Of a stretch of DNA of 64,000 bases, positions 32,032 through 39,808 are shown piece by piece. Location: NCBI RefSeq assembly GCF_002911665.1, contig NZ_MTBP01000002.1:1612001-1676000 (forward strand), in the 5' to 3' direction. The notes under the pieces are model-generated. The model ran no database searches, was not told the DNA's origin, and was given only the letters and a program-made list of their open reading frames with translations. Made by a program: the position numbers and the translations under genes. This DNA is from Actinomadura rubteroloni. Its GTDB lineage: Bacteria > Actinomycetota > Actinomycetes > Streptosporangiales > Streptosporangiaceae. Position 1 is the first letter of the stretch. The number at the start of each line of letters is the position of its first letter.

Positions 32032-33068
32032 CAGGAAGCTCCTTCGGAAGGGATGTAGGCGAGGCCGTGCGCGCCGGACTCGCCGAACGCGCCGAGGTCG
32101 AGCCGGGACACGCGCCGCAGCGACGCAAGGTCCACGACCTCGACGGTCGCGGACGCGAAGCAGGCGACGTAGCCGAGGCGGCCGTCCGGCGACGAGTGGA
32201 CGGTCAGGGGCACCGTCCCGATGTCAAGCCCCCCGATCTCCTTGTGGGTATCGGCGGAGAACACCGTCAGCCGTCCGGGCGCCATCGCGCGGCCCCGCGT
32301 GCGGACCTCGCCGACGAGCAGCAGCCCGGTCGAGGTCAGATGGACGGGCAGGACGGAGTTCTCCGTGGGCAGCGCGTCGATCACGGTCGCCGACACGGTG
32401 TCGATGACGTTGATCGCCGACTCCGGTTCGTCCCCGTCGAAGAACGACCCCCGGAACGGCGACGCCGCGTACGCGCGGGCGCCGTCGGCGGAGACCGCGA
32501 CGCCCTCGCTGCTCGGCACCGGGGCCCGTCCGGTGAGCGTCCCGCGCTCCAGGTCGAGGACGGAGACGAACGGCGCCTCCTTGTTGGCGACGCAGCCGAC
32601 CCGTCCGGCCGCGTCCAGGGCGATCCAGTGCGCGCCGGGCGCGCCGGAGTCGATGCGGCCGATCGGACGGCGCGTCCCCGCGTCCAGGACGACGACCCCG
32701 CCGGGCCGCTCGTCCGAGCCTTCGACGCTCACGTAGACGCGGCGCCGCGCGACGTCGAGGGCGATGCCGTGCGGGGCGTGCTCGGGCGCGAGGTCCACGA
32801 CGTCCACGACGCGGCGGGCGTCGGGGTCGATGACGGTCAGCTCGGTCCGGCGGCCGGTGTTGGCGTGGTAGAAGCCCGAGTAGTACGTCATCGTCACCCA
32901 CAGCAGGCGTTCGACGGGGTCGAAGGCCAGCTCGTGGGGTTCGGCGAGGGTGGCCACCGAGCCGAGGTGCCGGTCGGTGGCGGCGTCGAAGAACGAGACG
33001 GACGGTCCGCTCTGGCCGACCACGGCCAGCACGTCCCCTTCCCGATCGTCGCGCGGTGTCACGGTCAT
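32031..33068 (-). CDS. YncE-like seven-bladed beta-propeller protein
   Basis: 345 residues of repeated strands with propeller-blade repeats: SFFDAATDRHLGSVATL, LTVIDPDARRVVDVVDL, VVVLDAGTRRPIGRIDSG, VSVLDLERGTLTGRAPV, INVIDTVSATVIDALPT, LTVFSADTHKEIGGLDIG and VEVVDLASLRRVSRLDLG, about seven blades. No signal peptide is seen, so it is probably cytosolic, unusual for YncE proteins. It is first of a two-gene operon with the NmrA-like gene and is divergent from a LysR regulator. Confidence 0.82.
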   Translation of the reverse strand: MTVTPRDDREGDVLAVVGQSGPSVSFFDAATDRHLGSVATLAEPHELAFDPVERLLWVTMTYYSGFYHANTGRRTELTVIDPDARRVVDVVDLAPEHAPHGIALDVARRRVYVSVEGSDERPGGVVVLDAGTRRPIGRIDSGAPGAHWIALDAAGRVGCVANKEAPFVSVLDLERGTLTGRAPVPSSEGVAVSADGARAYAASPFRGSFFDGDEPESAINVIDTVSATVIDALPTENSVLPVHLTSTGLLLVGEVRTRGRAMAPGRLTVFSADTHKEIGGLDIGTVPLTVHSSPDGRLGYVACFASATVEVVDLASLRRVSRLDLGAFGESGAHGLAYIPSEGAS

Positions 33069-33201
33069 GGCGGGTTCCTTAGAACAGGGCCGGTGGTCTC
33101 ACCGGCCCTTCGACTCTCGCCGTCCGCACCCGTCCGCGACAATGCAACAATCAGCACGCAATAGTTACCCCGTACGCAAAACAGCAGCTCAGAGGACACC
33201 G
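33069..33201. promoter_or_regulatory. Divergent promoter region with probable LysR operator
   Basis: 133 bp between the YncE-like gene and the LysR gene. The part from about 33139 to 33185 is AT-rich (ACAATGCAACAATCAGCACG, then CAATAGTTACC) compared with surrounding DNA and contains T-rich/A-rich half-site-like pieces (TGCA...AGCA, GCAATAG). LysR proteins usually control the gene transcribed divergently. The precise operator cannot be fixed by eye. Confidence 0.5.
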
Positions 33202-34089
33202 ATGGACCTCAACCTCCTCCGCGTCCTAGACGCTCTGCTCCAGGACAACAGCGTGACGCTCGCGGCCGAGCGCCTGGGCACGTCCCCGGCGGCGGTCAGC
33301 CGGACGCTGGCCCGCCTGCGCCGCGCCGTCGGGGACCCGCTGCTCGTCCGCGCGGGCCAGGGCATGGTCCCGACGCCGCGTGCGCTGGAGTTGCGGGACG
33401 AGGTGAGCACTCTCCTGCGCGCGTGCGACGACGTCCTGCGCCCCGGCGCCGGATTCGACGCCGCGCACCTGCACCGCACGTTCACCGTGCAGACGACCGG
33501 GCTGCTGCTCGTGAAGGTCGCCGGGGCGCTGACCGAACGCCTCCGCACCGAGGCGCCGCGCGTGGACGTGGTGTTCCTCCCCGAGGCCCTGGAAGGCGGC
33601 CCGGCCCTGCGCCAAGGCTCGGTGGACGTGGAGCTGGGCGTCCTCGGCAACCTGGACCCCGAAATACAGACCGAGCAGTTGACCAAGGTCACCCTGGTAG
33701 GAGTGGCCCGCGATAACCACCCCCTGTTCGACCGAAGGATCGACGCGCGCAGCTTCGCCGCCGCCGACCACATCGGCATCTCCCGGACCGGCAAACGGCG
33801 CGGCCCGATCGACACCGCGCTCGCAGATCTCGGCCTGCACCGCAGGGTCGCGGTGGTCGTTCCGAGCCACACCAGCGCGATGCTCCTGGCCCGCGAAACC
33901 GACCTCATCGCCCTGACGGCGGCGGAGTGGCTGGAGGACACGGTGAACGCGCTGGGCCTGCGCACGTTCCGGATCCCGCTGGACCTGCCGCCCTTCGACC
34001 TCGGCATGGCCTGGCACCCCCGCAACGCCGCCGACCCGAGCCACCGCTGGTTCCGCACCCGCCTAGCCGAAGCCGTCCGCACGACGTGA
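33202..34089 (+). CDS. LysR-family transcriptional regulator
   Basis: 295 residues. The winged helix is at 1-60: MDLNLLRVLDALLQDNSVT, then LAAERLGTSPAAVSRTLARLRRAVGDPLLVR. A substrate-binding domain of the periplasmic-binding-protein type follows (TFTVQTTGLLLVKVAG onward). The start is ATG 33202 with AGAGGA upstream. Its partners are the divergent YncE-like/NmrA-like genes; the inducer is unknown. A strong bidirectional terminator lies one base past its stop. Confidence 0.93.
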   Translation: MDLNLLRVLDALLQDNSVTLAAERLGTSPAAVSRTLARLRRAVGDPLLVRAGQGMVPTPRALELRDEVSTLLRACDDVLRPGAGFDAAHLHRTFTVQTTGLLLVKVAGALTERLRTEAPRVDVVFLPEALEGGPALRQGSVDVELGVLGNLDPEIQTEQLTKVTLVGVARDNHPLFDRRIDARSFAAADHIGISRTGKRRGPIDTALADLGLHRRVAVVVPSHTSAMLLARETDLIALTAAEWLEDTVNALGLRTFRIPLDLPPFDLGMAWHPRNAADPSHRWFRTRLAEAVRTT

Positions 34090-34119
34090 GAGGCATGGCC
34101 GGACGCCCGGCCATGCCTC
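34090..34119. terminator. Bidirectional hairpin terminator
   Basis: Perfect 13-bp inverted repeat, arms 34090-34102 and 34107-34119, 4-nt loop ACGC, exactly between the convergent LysR gene (ends 34089) and BldC-like gene (ends 34126). No T-run. Confidence 0.75.
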
Positions 34120-34125
34120 CCGCGC

Positions 34126-34455
34126 TCACGCCTGCCCGAGCGCCTTCACGACGGCGGACGGGTCGCCGTCGAAGTAGTCCCGGACGACGCTCTGGAGCAC
34201 CGCCAGCGCCCGCAGGCCCGGCACGAACTCGGCCTCCTCGCGCGGCATGGACGGCTCCTTGGCGTTGCCGATCTTGAGCAGTTCGTGGATCTCGGTGGCG
34301 TGGTACCGCCGGTGACCCGACGGCAGGGTGATCGGGTTGAGGGTCCCGGTCCTGGCCCACCGCGTGACGGTCTTCGGATCGACGCGGAAGAACTGCGCCA
34401 CCTCCGACGGCGTGTAGAGGGTCGGCTGCTTCGGTTCTTCTTTCGGTGCGCTCAT
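34126..34455 (-). CDS. BldC-like MerR-type DNA-binding protein
   Basis: 109 residues. Residues about 12-62 match the BldC type of single MerR-like winged helix: YTPSEVAQFFRVDPKTVTRWARTGTL followed by SGHRRYHATEIHELL. Streptomyces BldC is about 68 residues; here about 45 extra C-terminal residues (EEAEFVPGLRALAVLQSVVRDYFDGD) may form an additional helical domain. BldC-family proteins bind DNA cooperatively in head-to-tail arrays. It lies 51 nt downstream of the 34507 gene on the same strand. Confidence 0.85.
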   Translation of the reverse strand: MSAPKEEPKQPTLYTPSEVAQFFRVDPKTVTRWARTGTLNPITLPSGHRRYHATEIHELLKIGNAKEPSMPREEAEFVPGLRALAVLQSVVRDYFDGDPSAVVKALGQA

Positions 34456-34506
34456 GGCTCTCCCAGTGCTGGACGGCTCGGCGGCCGTACGACGGGCATA
34501 CGACGG

Positions 34507-34833
34507 TCAGTGGTCGGGGTGCCGGCCGAGGCCGAGCGCGCACGCGACCGCCCGCGCGGACGCGGAAAGGCTTCCCGCGGGGCCGATGACGCGGCGCGGA
34601 TCGAGGCCGTGGACGAAATTCCAGCCGTCGCCGGAAAGGTCGCAGCCGATCTCGCTCGCCTCGTTTCCCCAGGTCACGCGCATGACCGGGGGAAGTCCGG
34701 CACGAAAGCGACGGATTTCGCACAGGACGCCGGGGTAGTGCTCGCGCAGCGTCAGGCTGAGCGCTTCGAGGAAGACGACGCGCTGATTGGCCGGCATTCC
34801 CGGGTCGGCCGGACCGGGTGGTGCGGACAGCAT
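34507..34833 (-). CDS. Conserved-looking hypothetical protein upstream of the BldC-like gene
   Basis: 108 residues from ATG 34833, chosen because AAAGGAGG lies 7 nt upstream. The sequence has a helix (RVVFLEALSLTLREHYPGV), a strand pair (RVTWGNEASEIGCDLSGDGWNFVHG) and an Ala-rich final helix (SASARAVACALGL), as in small alpha/beta proteins. No domain is recognised. Being co-directional with the BldC-like regulator and divergent from an XRE gene, it may belong to an XRE-linked small-protein family of actinomycetes; function not assigned. Confidence 0.65.
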   Translation of the reverse strand: MLSAPPGPADPGMPANQRVVFLEALSLTLREHYPGVLCEIRRFRAGLPPVMRVTWGNEASEIGCDLSGDGWNFVHGLDPRRVIGPAGSLSASARAVACALGLGRHPDH

Positions 34834-35149
34834 CACCGGTCCTCCTTTCGCGATCGGTACGACGATCGTCTGTTGTTTTCTCTCTGTCCTGTCTGGTGGT
34901 CTCGTGGCATCTGACGGGCGCGACGCGAGCATGATCCAGAATTCTTTCCCAAACTTCCGAAAGACTTCTTGCGCTTCCGTCGTGAACCATGCATCGTCTT
35001 AACCCGAGACGCGAACCGACGTAACGTTCAAGGTCATCGTGCCTACACGACGGACCTTCCCGATTCTCTCGGTTCGGTGCTCCAAGAGTGCCGTTCAGGC
35101 CGCCCCCTGACTAGGCGAGGCGGCGAAATTCAACACCGAAGGAGGGAAC
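34834..35149. other. 316-bp divergent intergenic region
   Basis: Separates the hypothetical gene at 34507 from the XRE gene at 35150. It has lower GC than the coding DNA, with T-rich TTGTTTTCTCTCTGTC (34873-34888) and TTCTTTCCCAAACTTCC (34942-34958). Promoters for both strands are expected here. The XRE ribosome-binding site AAGGAGGGAAC is at its right edge. I see no ncRNA structure. Confidence 0.6.
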
Positions 35150-35959
35150 ATGCGCATGCGCTCCGGGTTCGACCCCGACAGTTCGCTGTGGGATCTCACA
35201 GCCGTCTGCCTGCGGCAACTGCGGCTCACTCACGGCTGGTCACTCGCCGCAGTCGGCGACGTGATCGAACGGGACCGGTCGCTCGTGTCCTATGTTGAAT
35301 CGGGAGACACGAGGCTCCGGATCGAGCACGCACAGAAGCTCGACGAGGCGTGGAACACCGATGGGCTGCTTTCGTCAATGGTCCGTTTCGCGAAGTCTGG
35401 GCACAATGCCCAATGGTTCAAGGCCCACCAGCAGTTCCAGGCGAAGTCCACCGAGCTGCGGATCTGGGAAACGTCCTGGGTGCCCGGCCTGTTCCAGACG
35501 CCCGAATACGCCCGCGCCGTCTTCGAGTGCTACGGCCTGGAGGACATCGACAAGCCGCTCACCGCTCGCCTCAAGCGGCAGGGCCTGCTCGACCGCCTGC
35601 CGCGCCCGCTCATCTGGGCCTACGTCTATGAGGACGTGATCGAGTCCCCCGTCGGCGGCCCGGAGGTCATGCGCGCACAGCTCGCCCGTCTCCTGGAGCT
35701 GGCCGAACGCCCGAACATCACAATCCGCGTCCTGCCCCGTTCGGTCGGCGCGACCGTCGGCCGTGACGGCGCGTTCATGCTCATGGCGACGGCCAAGGAA
35801 GAACAGGCATTCACCGAGGCCAGCGCCGGAGGACGCCTCACCGACGACAGCACGGATGTAAGCTCGTTGCGAGTGAAGTTCGCGCGCATCGGGGACCACG
35901 CTCTTCCCGTGGACGCCTCCCTGCGGCTCATCCGAGAATCGATGGAGAAGTTCCAGTGA
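35150..35959 (+). CDS. XRE-family regulator with DUF5753 domain
   Basis: 269 residues. The N-terminal helix-turn-helix (about 18-72) reads LRQLRLTHGWSLAAVGDVIERDRSLVSYVESGDTRL; DUF5753 (about 85-265) contains WETSWVPGLFQTPEYARAVF and the ITIRVLPRSVGATVGRDGAFMLM core. This regulator family is hugely expanded in actinomycetes and is normally paired with a DUF397 gene, as here. Its stop overlaps the DUF397 GTG (GTGA). Function: probably a developmental or bld/whi-like pair; not determinable from sequence. Confidence 0.92.
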   Translation: MRMRSGFDPDSSLWDLTAVCLRQLRLTHGWSLAAVGDVIERDRSLVSYVESGDTRLRIEHAQKLDEAWNTDGLLSSMVRFAKSGHNAQWFKAHQQFQAKSTELRIWETSWVPGLFQTPEYARAVFECYGLEDIDKPLTARLKRQGLLDRLPRPLIWAYVYEDVIESPVGGPEVMRAQLARLLELAERPNITIRVLPRSVGATVGRDGAFMLMATAKEEQAFTEASAGGRLTDDSTDVSSLRVKFARIGDHALPVDASLRLIRESMEKFQ

Positions 35960-36153
35960 CCCCACAGTGGCGCAAAAGCACCCGAAGCGGTGGCAACAAC
36001 GGCGGGATGACCGAGTGCGTCGAGGTGGCGAAGCTCCCCCACACGGTAGGCCTGCGTGACAGCAAGGCCCCGGCCGCCGGTCACCTGACGCTGACCCCCG
36101 CCACGTTCGCCGCCCTGCTCACCGAAGCGAAGCGCAACGACCTCAACCTCTGA
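35956..36153 (+). CDS. DUF397 protein
   Basis: 65 residues from GTG 35956 overlapping the XRE stop. Family signature WRKSTRSGGNNGGMTECVEVA, then VGLRDSKAP and LTLTPATFAALL. DUF397 proteins are small partners of XRE-DUF5753 regulators, likely binding them directly to modulate DNA binding. It is followed by a strong terminator, so the pair is a bicistron. Confidence 0.93.
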   Translation: MTPQWRKSTRSGGNNGGMTECVEVAKLPHTVGLRDSKAPAAGHLTLTPATFAALLTEAKRNDLNL

Positions 36154-36174
36154 CCACCCCCGAGCAACACCCCC

Positions 36175-36205
36175 CGAACCCCGGCCACGGCCGGGGTTCG
36201 TCTTT
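36175..36205 (+). terminator. Intrinsic terminator after the XRE/DUF397 pair
   Basis: Perfect 12-bp stem, arms 36175-36186 and 36189-36200, with AC between the arms, followed by TCTTTT. It lies 22 nt after the DUF397 stop. Confidence 0.9.
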
Positions 36206-36395
36206 TGCCCGCCCCCTCCAAAAAAACCCGTTGGCGCCCTCCGGCGGGCGCTGCTACCTTGCCGGAGGCCGTGCAAGAGACCGAGGAGGTGGTACCCGTG
36301 AACCGAGCAACGACATGGGTGCTCCCCTCTGGGGTCACGGTCGGGCGATAGGTCGTCCGGGAGCGCCGAAAAGAGCACTCCCGAAAGGCACGACC

Positions 36396-37124
36396 ATGCA
36401 CTTCACCGCTGAACAGCGCCACGACGGCGTCCGTGAACGCGAGTTCACCCTGGGCGAGATCCCCGGCATCCTCTGGACCCCGGACGCCCCGTCCGAGCCC
36501 GTCCCGCTGATCCTGATGGGCCACTCCAGCGACCTGACCCGAATGCGCCCCCGCCTGACGGCCCGCGCCGAGGCCACGGTCGCCCAAGGCTTCGCGGCGG
36601 CCACCATCGAACTCCCGGGAAACGGCACCCGCCCGCGCATCCCCGCCTTCGACCAGGCCCGAGCGGACCTCCGCACCGCCCTGAAATCAGGCGCCAAGGT
36701 CACCGAAGACATCATCGACCGCCTGATCCTCCCGCTGATCGACCAAGCGGCCCCCGAATCCCGAGAAGCCCTGGACGCCCTCCAGTCCCTCCCCGAGATC
36801 GCCCCCCAGGCGGGCTACGCAGGCGGCATCACCGCCCTGGCAATCCGCCTGGCAACGATCGACCCGCGCATCAAAGCCGCCGTTCTCTTCGCCGGCAGCT
36901 ACCTCCCCAGCACCACGTTCGAAGAGGCCCGCGCCCTGACGATCCCCGTCCACGTCCTCCTCCAGTGGGACGACGAAGGCAACGACCGCCAGGCGGCCCT
37001 GGACCTCTTCGACGCCCTCAACACCAAGGACAAGACCCTCCACGCCAACATGGGCGGCCACACGGGCGTCCCCGCCTTCGAGGCACCCGCCTCAAACGCC
37101 TTCTTCACCCGCCACCTGAAGTAA
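36396..37124 (+). CDS. Alpha/beta-hydrolase-fold protein without a recognisable nucleophile
   Basis: 242 residues from ATG 36396 (GAAAGG upstream). The fold looks like dienelactone hydrolase: LILMGHSSDL near the start, a strand/helix at AVLFAGSYLP, VLLQWDDEGN (acid) and MGGHTGVP (His). Where relatives have a G-x-S-x-G or G-x-C elbow, the matching segment is GYAGGITALAIR, with no Ser or Cys at the nucleophile position. Either it is catalytically inactive or uses another residue. Possible promoter: TTGGCG (36230) with TACCTT 18 bp later. It ends in a terminator. Confidence 0.7.
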   Translation: MHFTAEQRHDGVREREFTLGEIPGILWTPDAPSEPVPLILMGHSSDLTRMRPRLTARAEATVAQGFAAATIELPGNGTRPRIPAFDQARADLRTALKSGAKVTEDIIDRLILPLIDQAAPESREALDALQSLPEIAPQAGYAGGITALAIRLATIDPRIKAAVLFAGSYLPSTTFEEARALTIPVHVLLQWDDEGNDRQAALDLFDALNTKDKTLHANMGGHTGVPAFEAPASNAFFTRHLK

Positions 37125-37131
37125 CCCCAAC

Positions 37132-37162
37132 GCCGCGCCCGGCCCACCCGACCGGGCGCGGC
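37132..37162 (+). terminator. Hairpin after the hydrolase-like gene
   Basis: Perfect 11-bp inverted repeat, arms 37132-37142 and 37152-37162, 9-nt loop, 7 nt after the stop at 37124. Followed by CTCTCC, not a T-run. Confidence 0.65.
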
Positions 37163-37302
37163 TCTCCCCCGCCCTGCTGTCGGCGGATCTCCGCATACTC
37201 CAGACATAAGCACCATCACGGTGGGTAGTTCAACGAATACCTACTGTCACTACGGTCCGGCCGGACGCAGAGCCGCGACCGCATCCATGCATGGGAGATC
37301 CG

Positions 37303-37821
37303 ATGCCATCCGGCACCACGACGCGTAGCCGCGCGGCGGCCGTCGTCCTGCTGGCCGGTGCCCTGACCGGCCCCGTCCTCGGCGCGCCGTCCGCAGCCGC
37401 CGACTCCCGGGCGGCCCGCGAGGTCCGCCTGTACCAGGGCACCGCCCAGGAGATCGCCACGCTGAAAGTGGCGATCTGCGCCACCAAGAACACCGGCGAC
37501 GCGACCAGCTTCACGGTCACGGCCCAGGCGCTGGAGAACGGCGAACAGCCGTCCAAGACCAACTGCCTGATCGTCCCGGTGCCCGCCCTCGGCGGCACCG
37601 CCCGCCAGGCCACCGGCACCGGCGCACGCGCCCGCCCCGCGGGCACCGACTACGGCGAACAGATCATCGCCGAAGTCGCCGTGCCGACGACCGGGATCAA
37701 GGGCTACGTCTGCACGCTCCCGACGTCCCAGCTCGGCAACGTCCTCGCCGGGACCGACGATGACGACGAGGGCGACCACAAGGGCTGCAACCTCTGGAAC
37801 GCCACGAGCATTCTCAAATAA
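37303..37821 (+). CDS. Secreted protein of unknown function
   Basis: 172 residues. A signal peptide (basic TTTRSR, hydrophobic AAAVVLLAGALTGPVLG, cleavage after APSAAADS or similar) precedes a mature domain of about 135 residues with four cysteines (ICATKN, KTNCLIV, GYVCTLP, KGCNLW), suggesting two disulfides. The C-terminal part has an acidic DDDDEGD run. GGGAG 5 nt before supports ATG 37303 over 37291. No domain recognised. Confidence 0.75.
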   Translation: MPSGTTTRSRAAAVVLLAGALTGPVLGAPSAAADSRAAREVRLYQGTAQEIATLKVAICATKNTGDATSFTVTAQALENGEQPSKTNCLIVPVPALGGTARQATGTGARARPAGTDYGEQIIAEVAVPTTGIKGYVCTLPTSQLGNVLAGTDDDDEGDHKGCNLWNATSILK

Positions 37822-38318
37822 CAAGCGCGTCGCGGCCGGCCCCGTTTTCCGATTGACCGCCGTCGCCGCCCGGGTGAATTCACGTCGCACGGCCGAGCAA
37901 TTCTTGTGCGACACTGCGCAGCTCAGCCCGGGATCGTTCGGTCCTTTGCGGCGGACGAATATCCGGGTCCGCGCCCATTCGACCGCCCATCCGAGGCGAT
38001 CGGCGGTGGCCCGATCCGACCGACGGCGCGGCTCGGCCGACAGCGCCCCTACGGCCACACGCGGCCGATGAAAAGACATTATTGTTTATTTATTCGGCCA
38101 CCGATAAAGCAGCAGGTGGCGAGCGTGGGCGTCCCGCGCACCCGTGGTCGGCCGCGCGCCGGGCCGGGCGCCCCGCCCGCCGCCGGACGGGGTGCCGGTC
38201 ACGCGACCACGGCGGCGGCCGACGGGAGCGGCACCGGGTCGTAGGACGGGTGCTGCTTTCGCTTCGATGGGCGTAGTGCATTTCATCTGCGGCGACGCGC
38301 GTGGCGGGCGCGAAGTGT
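37822..38318. other. Non-coding stretch of about 500 bp
   Basis: No convincing gene. Parts are unusually AT-rich (38067-38112 around GACATTATTGTTTATTTATT) within very GC-rich surroundings. Short Arg/Pro-rich frames on both strands are typical GC artefacts and have no ribosome-binding sites. The right end leads into a promoter for the gene at 38355. Confidence 0.6.
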
Positions 38319-38348
38319 TTTACTTCGGTCGGCGGGCGGCGCCATAAT
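38319..38348 (+). promoter_or_regulatory. Promoter for a leaderless transcript of the 38355 gene
   Basis: -10-like CATAAT at 38343-38348 with 6 nt to ATG 38355, and -35-like TTTACT at 38319-38324 with an 18-bp spacer. There is no Shine-Dalgarno sequence, so transcription probably starts on or next to the ATG. Confidence 0.55.
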
Positions 38349-38354
38349 GCCGCA

Positions 38355-39110
38355 ATGCCCCTCTTCCGGCGCAATAAGCCCGCCAGCCCCCCGCCCCCGC
38401 AGCAGCCCGGCACCGCGCAGGCCCCGGCGTCCTCGTCCGAGGACTGCACCGCGCACAGCCCGTGCCGCGAGCTTCTCGCCATCCCCACCGCGCAGCGCGA
38501 CTCCCTGCTCCGCCTCATCCTCGGCAGGACGCGGGACCTCGGCGCGGACGCGATCAGCGTCTACCTCAACGACGAGTTGTCCGCGCGGCTCGTCGTGATG
38601 GGGCCGGGCGAGTCCGGCGCCGTCCAGCGCGCCTACGCCGTCCCCGGCCACCTCGCGGAGCGGTGGGGCACCACGCCGCCCGACCTGCTCCGCCGGGCGC
38701 TGGAGAACATGCGCGGCGACGACGTCGAGGTCGCCGCGCACGAGCAGGGCGAGACGTCGCCGCTCTACACCGTCATCGACCAGGGCGTCTCGGGCGCCGC
38801 GCACCTCGTCCGGCTGGAGCAGGCGCTCGGCGTCGACCTGCCGAACGGGGCGATCGTCGGGATCCCGCGCGAGCACCAGCTCCTCGCCGTCCCGATCCGG
38901 ACGGCCCGCGACATCTCCACCATCGAGGCGATGCTGAACCTCGTCCGCGACGTCGGCGCCCGCGCGCAGGACCGCGTCAGCCTGGACGTCTTCTGGCTCC
39001 ACAAGGGCCGGCTGCACCCGTTCAACGCCGAGGTCAAGGACGGCCGCCTCGAACGGATCTTCCCGCCGGACGAGTTCCGCACCCTCCTCGACGCCCTCCC
39101 GAAAGCCTGA
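38355..39110 (+). CDS. Conserved hypothetical protein, possibly DUF1444-like
   Basis: 251 residues. After a Pro/Ser-rich N-terminal 35 residues (MPLFRRNKPASPPPPQQPG) a globular domain starts at SPCRELLAIPTAQRDSLLRLIL; later segments include VIDQGVSGAAHLVRLEQALGVDLPNGAIVGIPREHQLLAVPI. The mention of a G-x-x-V-G-I-P-R/N-x-H-x-L-L piece recalls DUF1444/YtpQ but I am not certain. No signal peptide. A strong terminator follows; it appears monocistronic with a leaderless promoter. Confidence 0.65.
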   Translation: MPLFRRNKPASPPPPQQPGTAQAPASSSEDCTAHSPCRELLAIPTAQRDSLLRLILGRTRDLGADAISVYLNDELSARLVVMGPGESGAVQRAYAVPGHLAERWGTTPPDLLRRALENMRGDDVEVAAHEQGETSPLYTVIDQGVSGAAHLVRLEQALGVDLPNGAIVGIPREHQLLAVPIRTARDISTIEAMLNLVRDVGARAQDRVSLDVFWLHKGRLHPFNAEVKDGRLERIFPPDEFRTLLDALPKA

Positions 39111-39115
39111 CCGCG

Positions 39116-39152
39116 AGCGCGCCGCGCGGCCCCGACCGCGCGGCGCGCTTTG
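39116..39152 (+). terminator. Intrinsic terminator after the 38355 gene
   Basis: Perfect 14-bp inverted repeat, arms 39116-39129 and 39136-39149, 6-nt loop, followed by TTTGT. Confidence 0.85.
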
Positions 39153-39191
39153 TCAGAGGCACGTGGCAGGCTTCCCGGAAAAGGAGGCGAC

Positions 39192-39806
39192 GTGTCCGAC
39201 AGCTTCATGGTGGCCGCCCGGATCCCGATGACGCGGGACGGGTTCGATCACTGGCTCGACGTCGAGATCCCGGCCGCCGCCGACGCGATCGACGACCCCG
39301 GCGCGATGTACACGGGCTGGTTCTGGGACGGCAAGAGCCCCGAGGACGACTGGGACCTCGACCGCGACGGCCGCACCCCGCGCTCGCTGTTCGCCGAGCA
39401 GATCGTCAAGGGCCACGGCGCGGTGGTCCTGCGGCACCGCGACGACGCCCTGGAGGCGTACCTGTTCCACTTCGGCTTCGACCGCTGGTCCGTCCACATG
39501 GCGCTGCTCGCGCTCGCCGCCGCGGGCCGGAACGCCACCGGCGACGCCGAAGCGCTGTTCTGGGCCGAGACGTCCGGCTCCCTCTGCCCGCCCGAGTGGG
39601 ACGGCCGCCTCGCCTGCCTCGCGATCGGCCGCACCACCGCGCGCTTCCGGCCCCGCCACGACCTGACCGAGGTGATCGAGGCCCTGCGCCCCGCCGAGAG
39701 CGCCTTCTTCGCCCTGATCGGACGCCTCCACGCCGAGGAGCAGGGCGACGGCAGCTACCCGTCCGCGCGGAACCCCGAGTTCGTGGACCCGGCCGTCCTC
39801 GCCTGA
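39192..39806 (+). CDS. DUF4240 domain protein
   Basis: 204 residues from GTG 39192, with AAGGAGG just upstream at 39181-39187. The segment WDLDRDGRTPRSLFAEQIVKGH and FWAETSGSLCPPEWDGRLACLAIGRTTA fit the DUF4240 type, a family found in immunity-protein-like and hypothetical proteins. No catalytic motif is visible. It is convergent with the helicase at 39809 (3 nt apart). Confidence 0.7.
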   Translation: MSDSFMVAARIPMTRDGFDHWLDVEIPAAADAIDDPGAMYTGWFWDGKSPEDDWDLDRDGRTPRSLFAEQIVKGHGAVVLRHRDDALEAYLFHFGFDRWSVHMALLALAAAGRNATGDAEALFWAETSGSLCPPEWDGRLACLAIGRTTARFRPRHDLTEVIEALRPAESAFFALIGRLHAEEQGDGSYPSARNPEFVDPAVLA

Positions 39807-39808
39807 CC

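Noticed and set aside
38086..38286. A 66-codon minus-strand frame in the large gap
   Set aside because: Arg/Pro/Gly/Ala-rich product, no ribosome-binding site and overlaps other equally poor frames.
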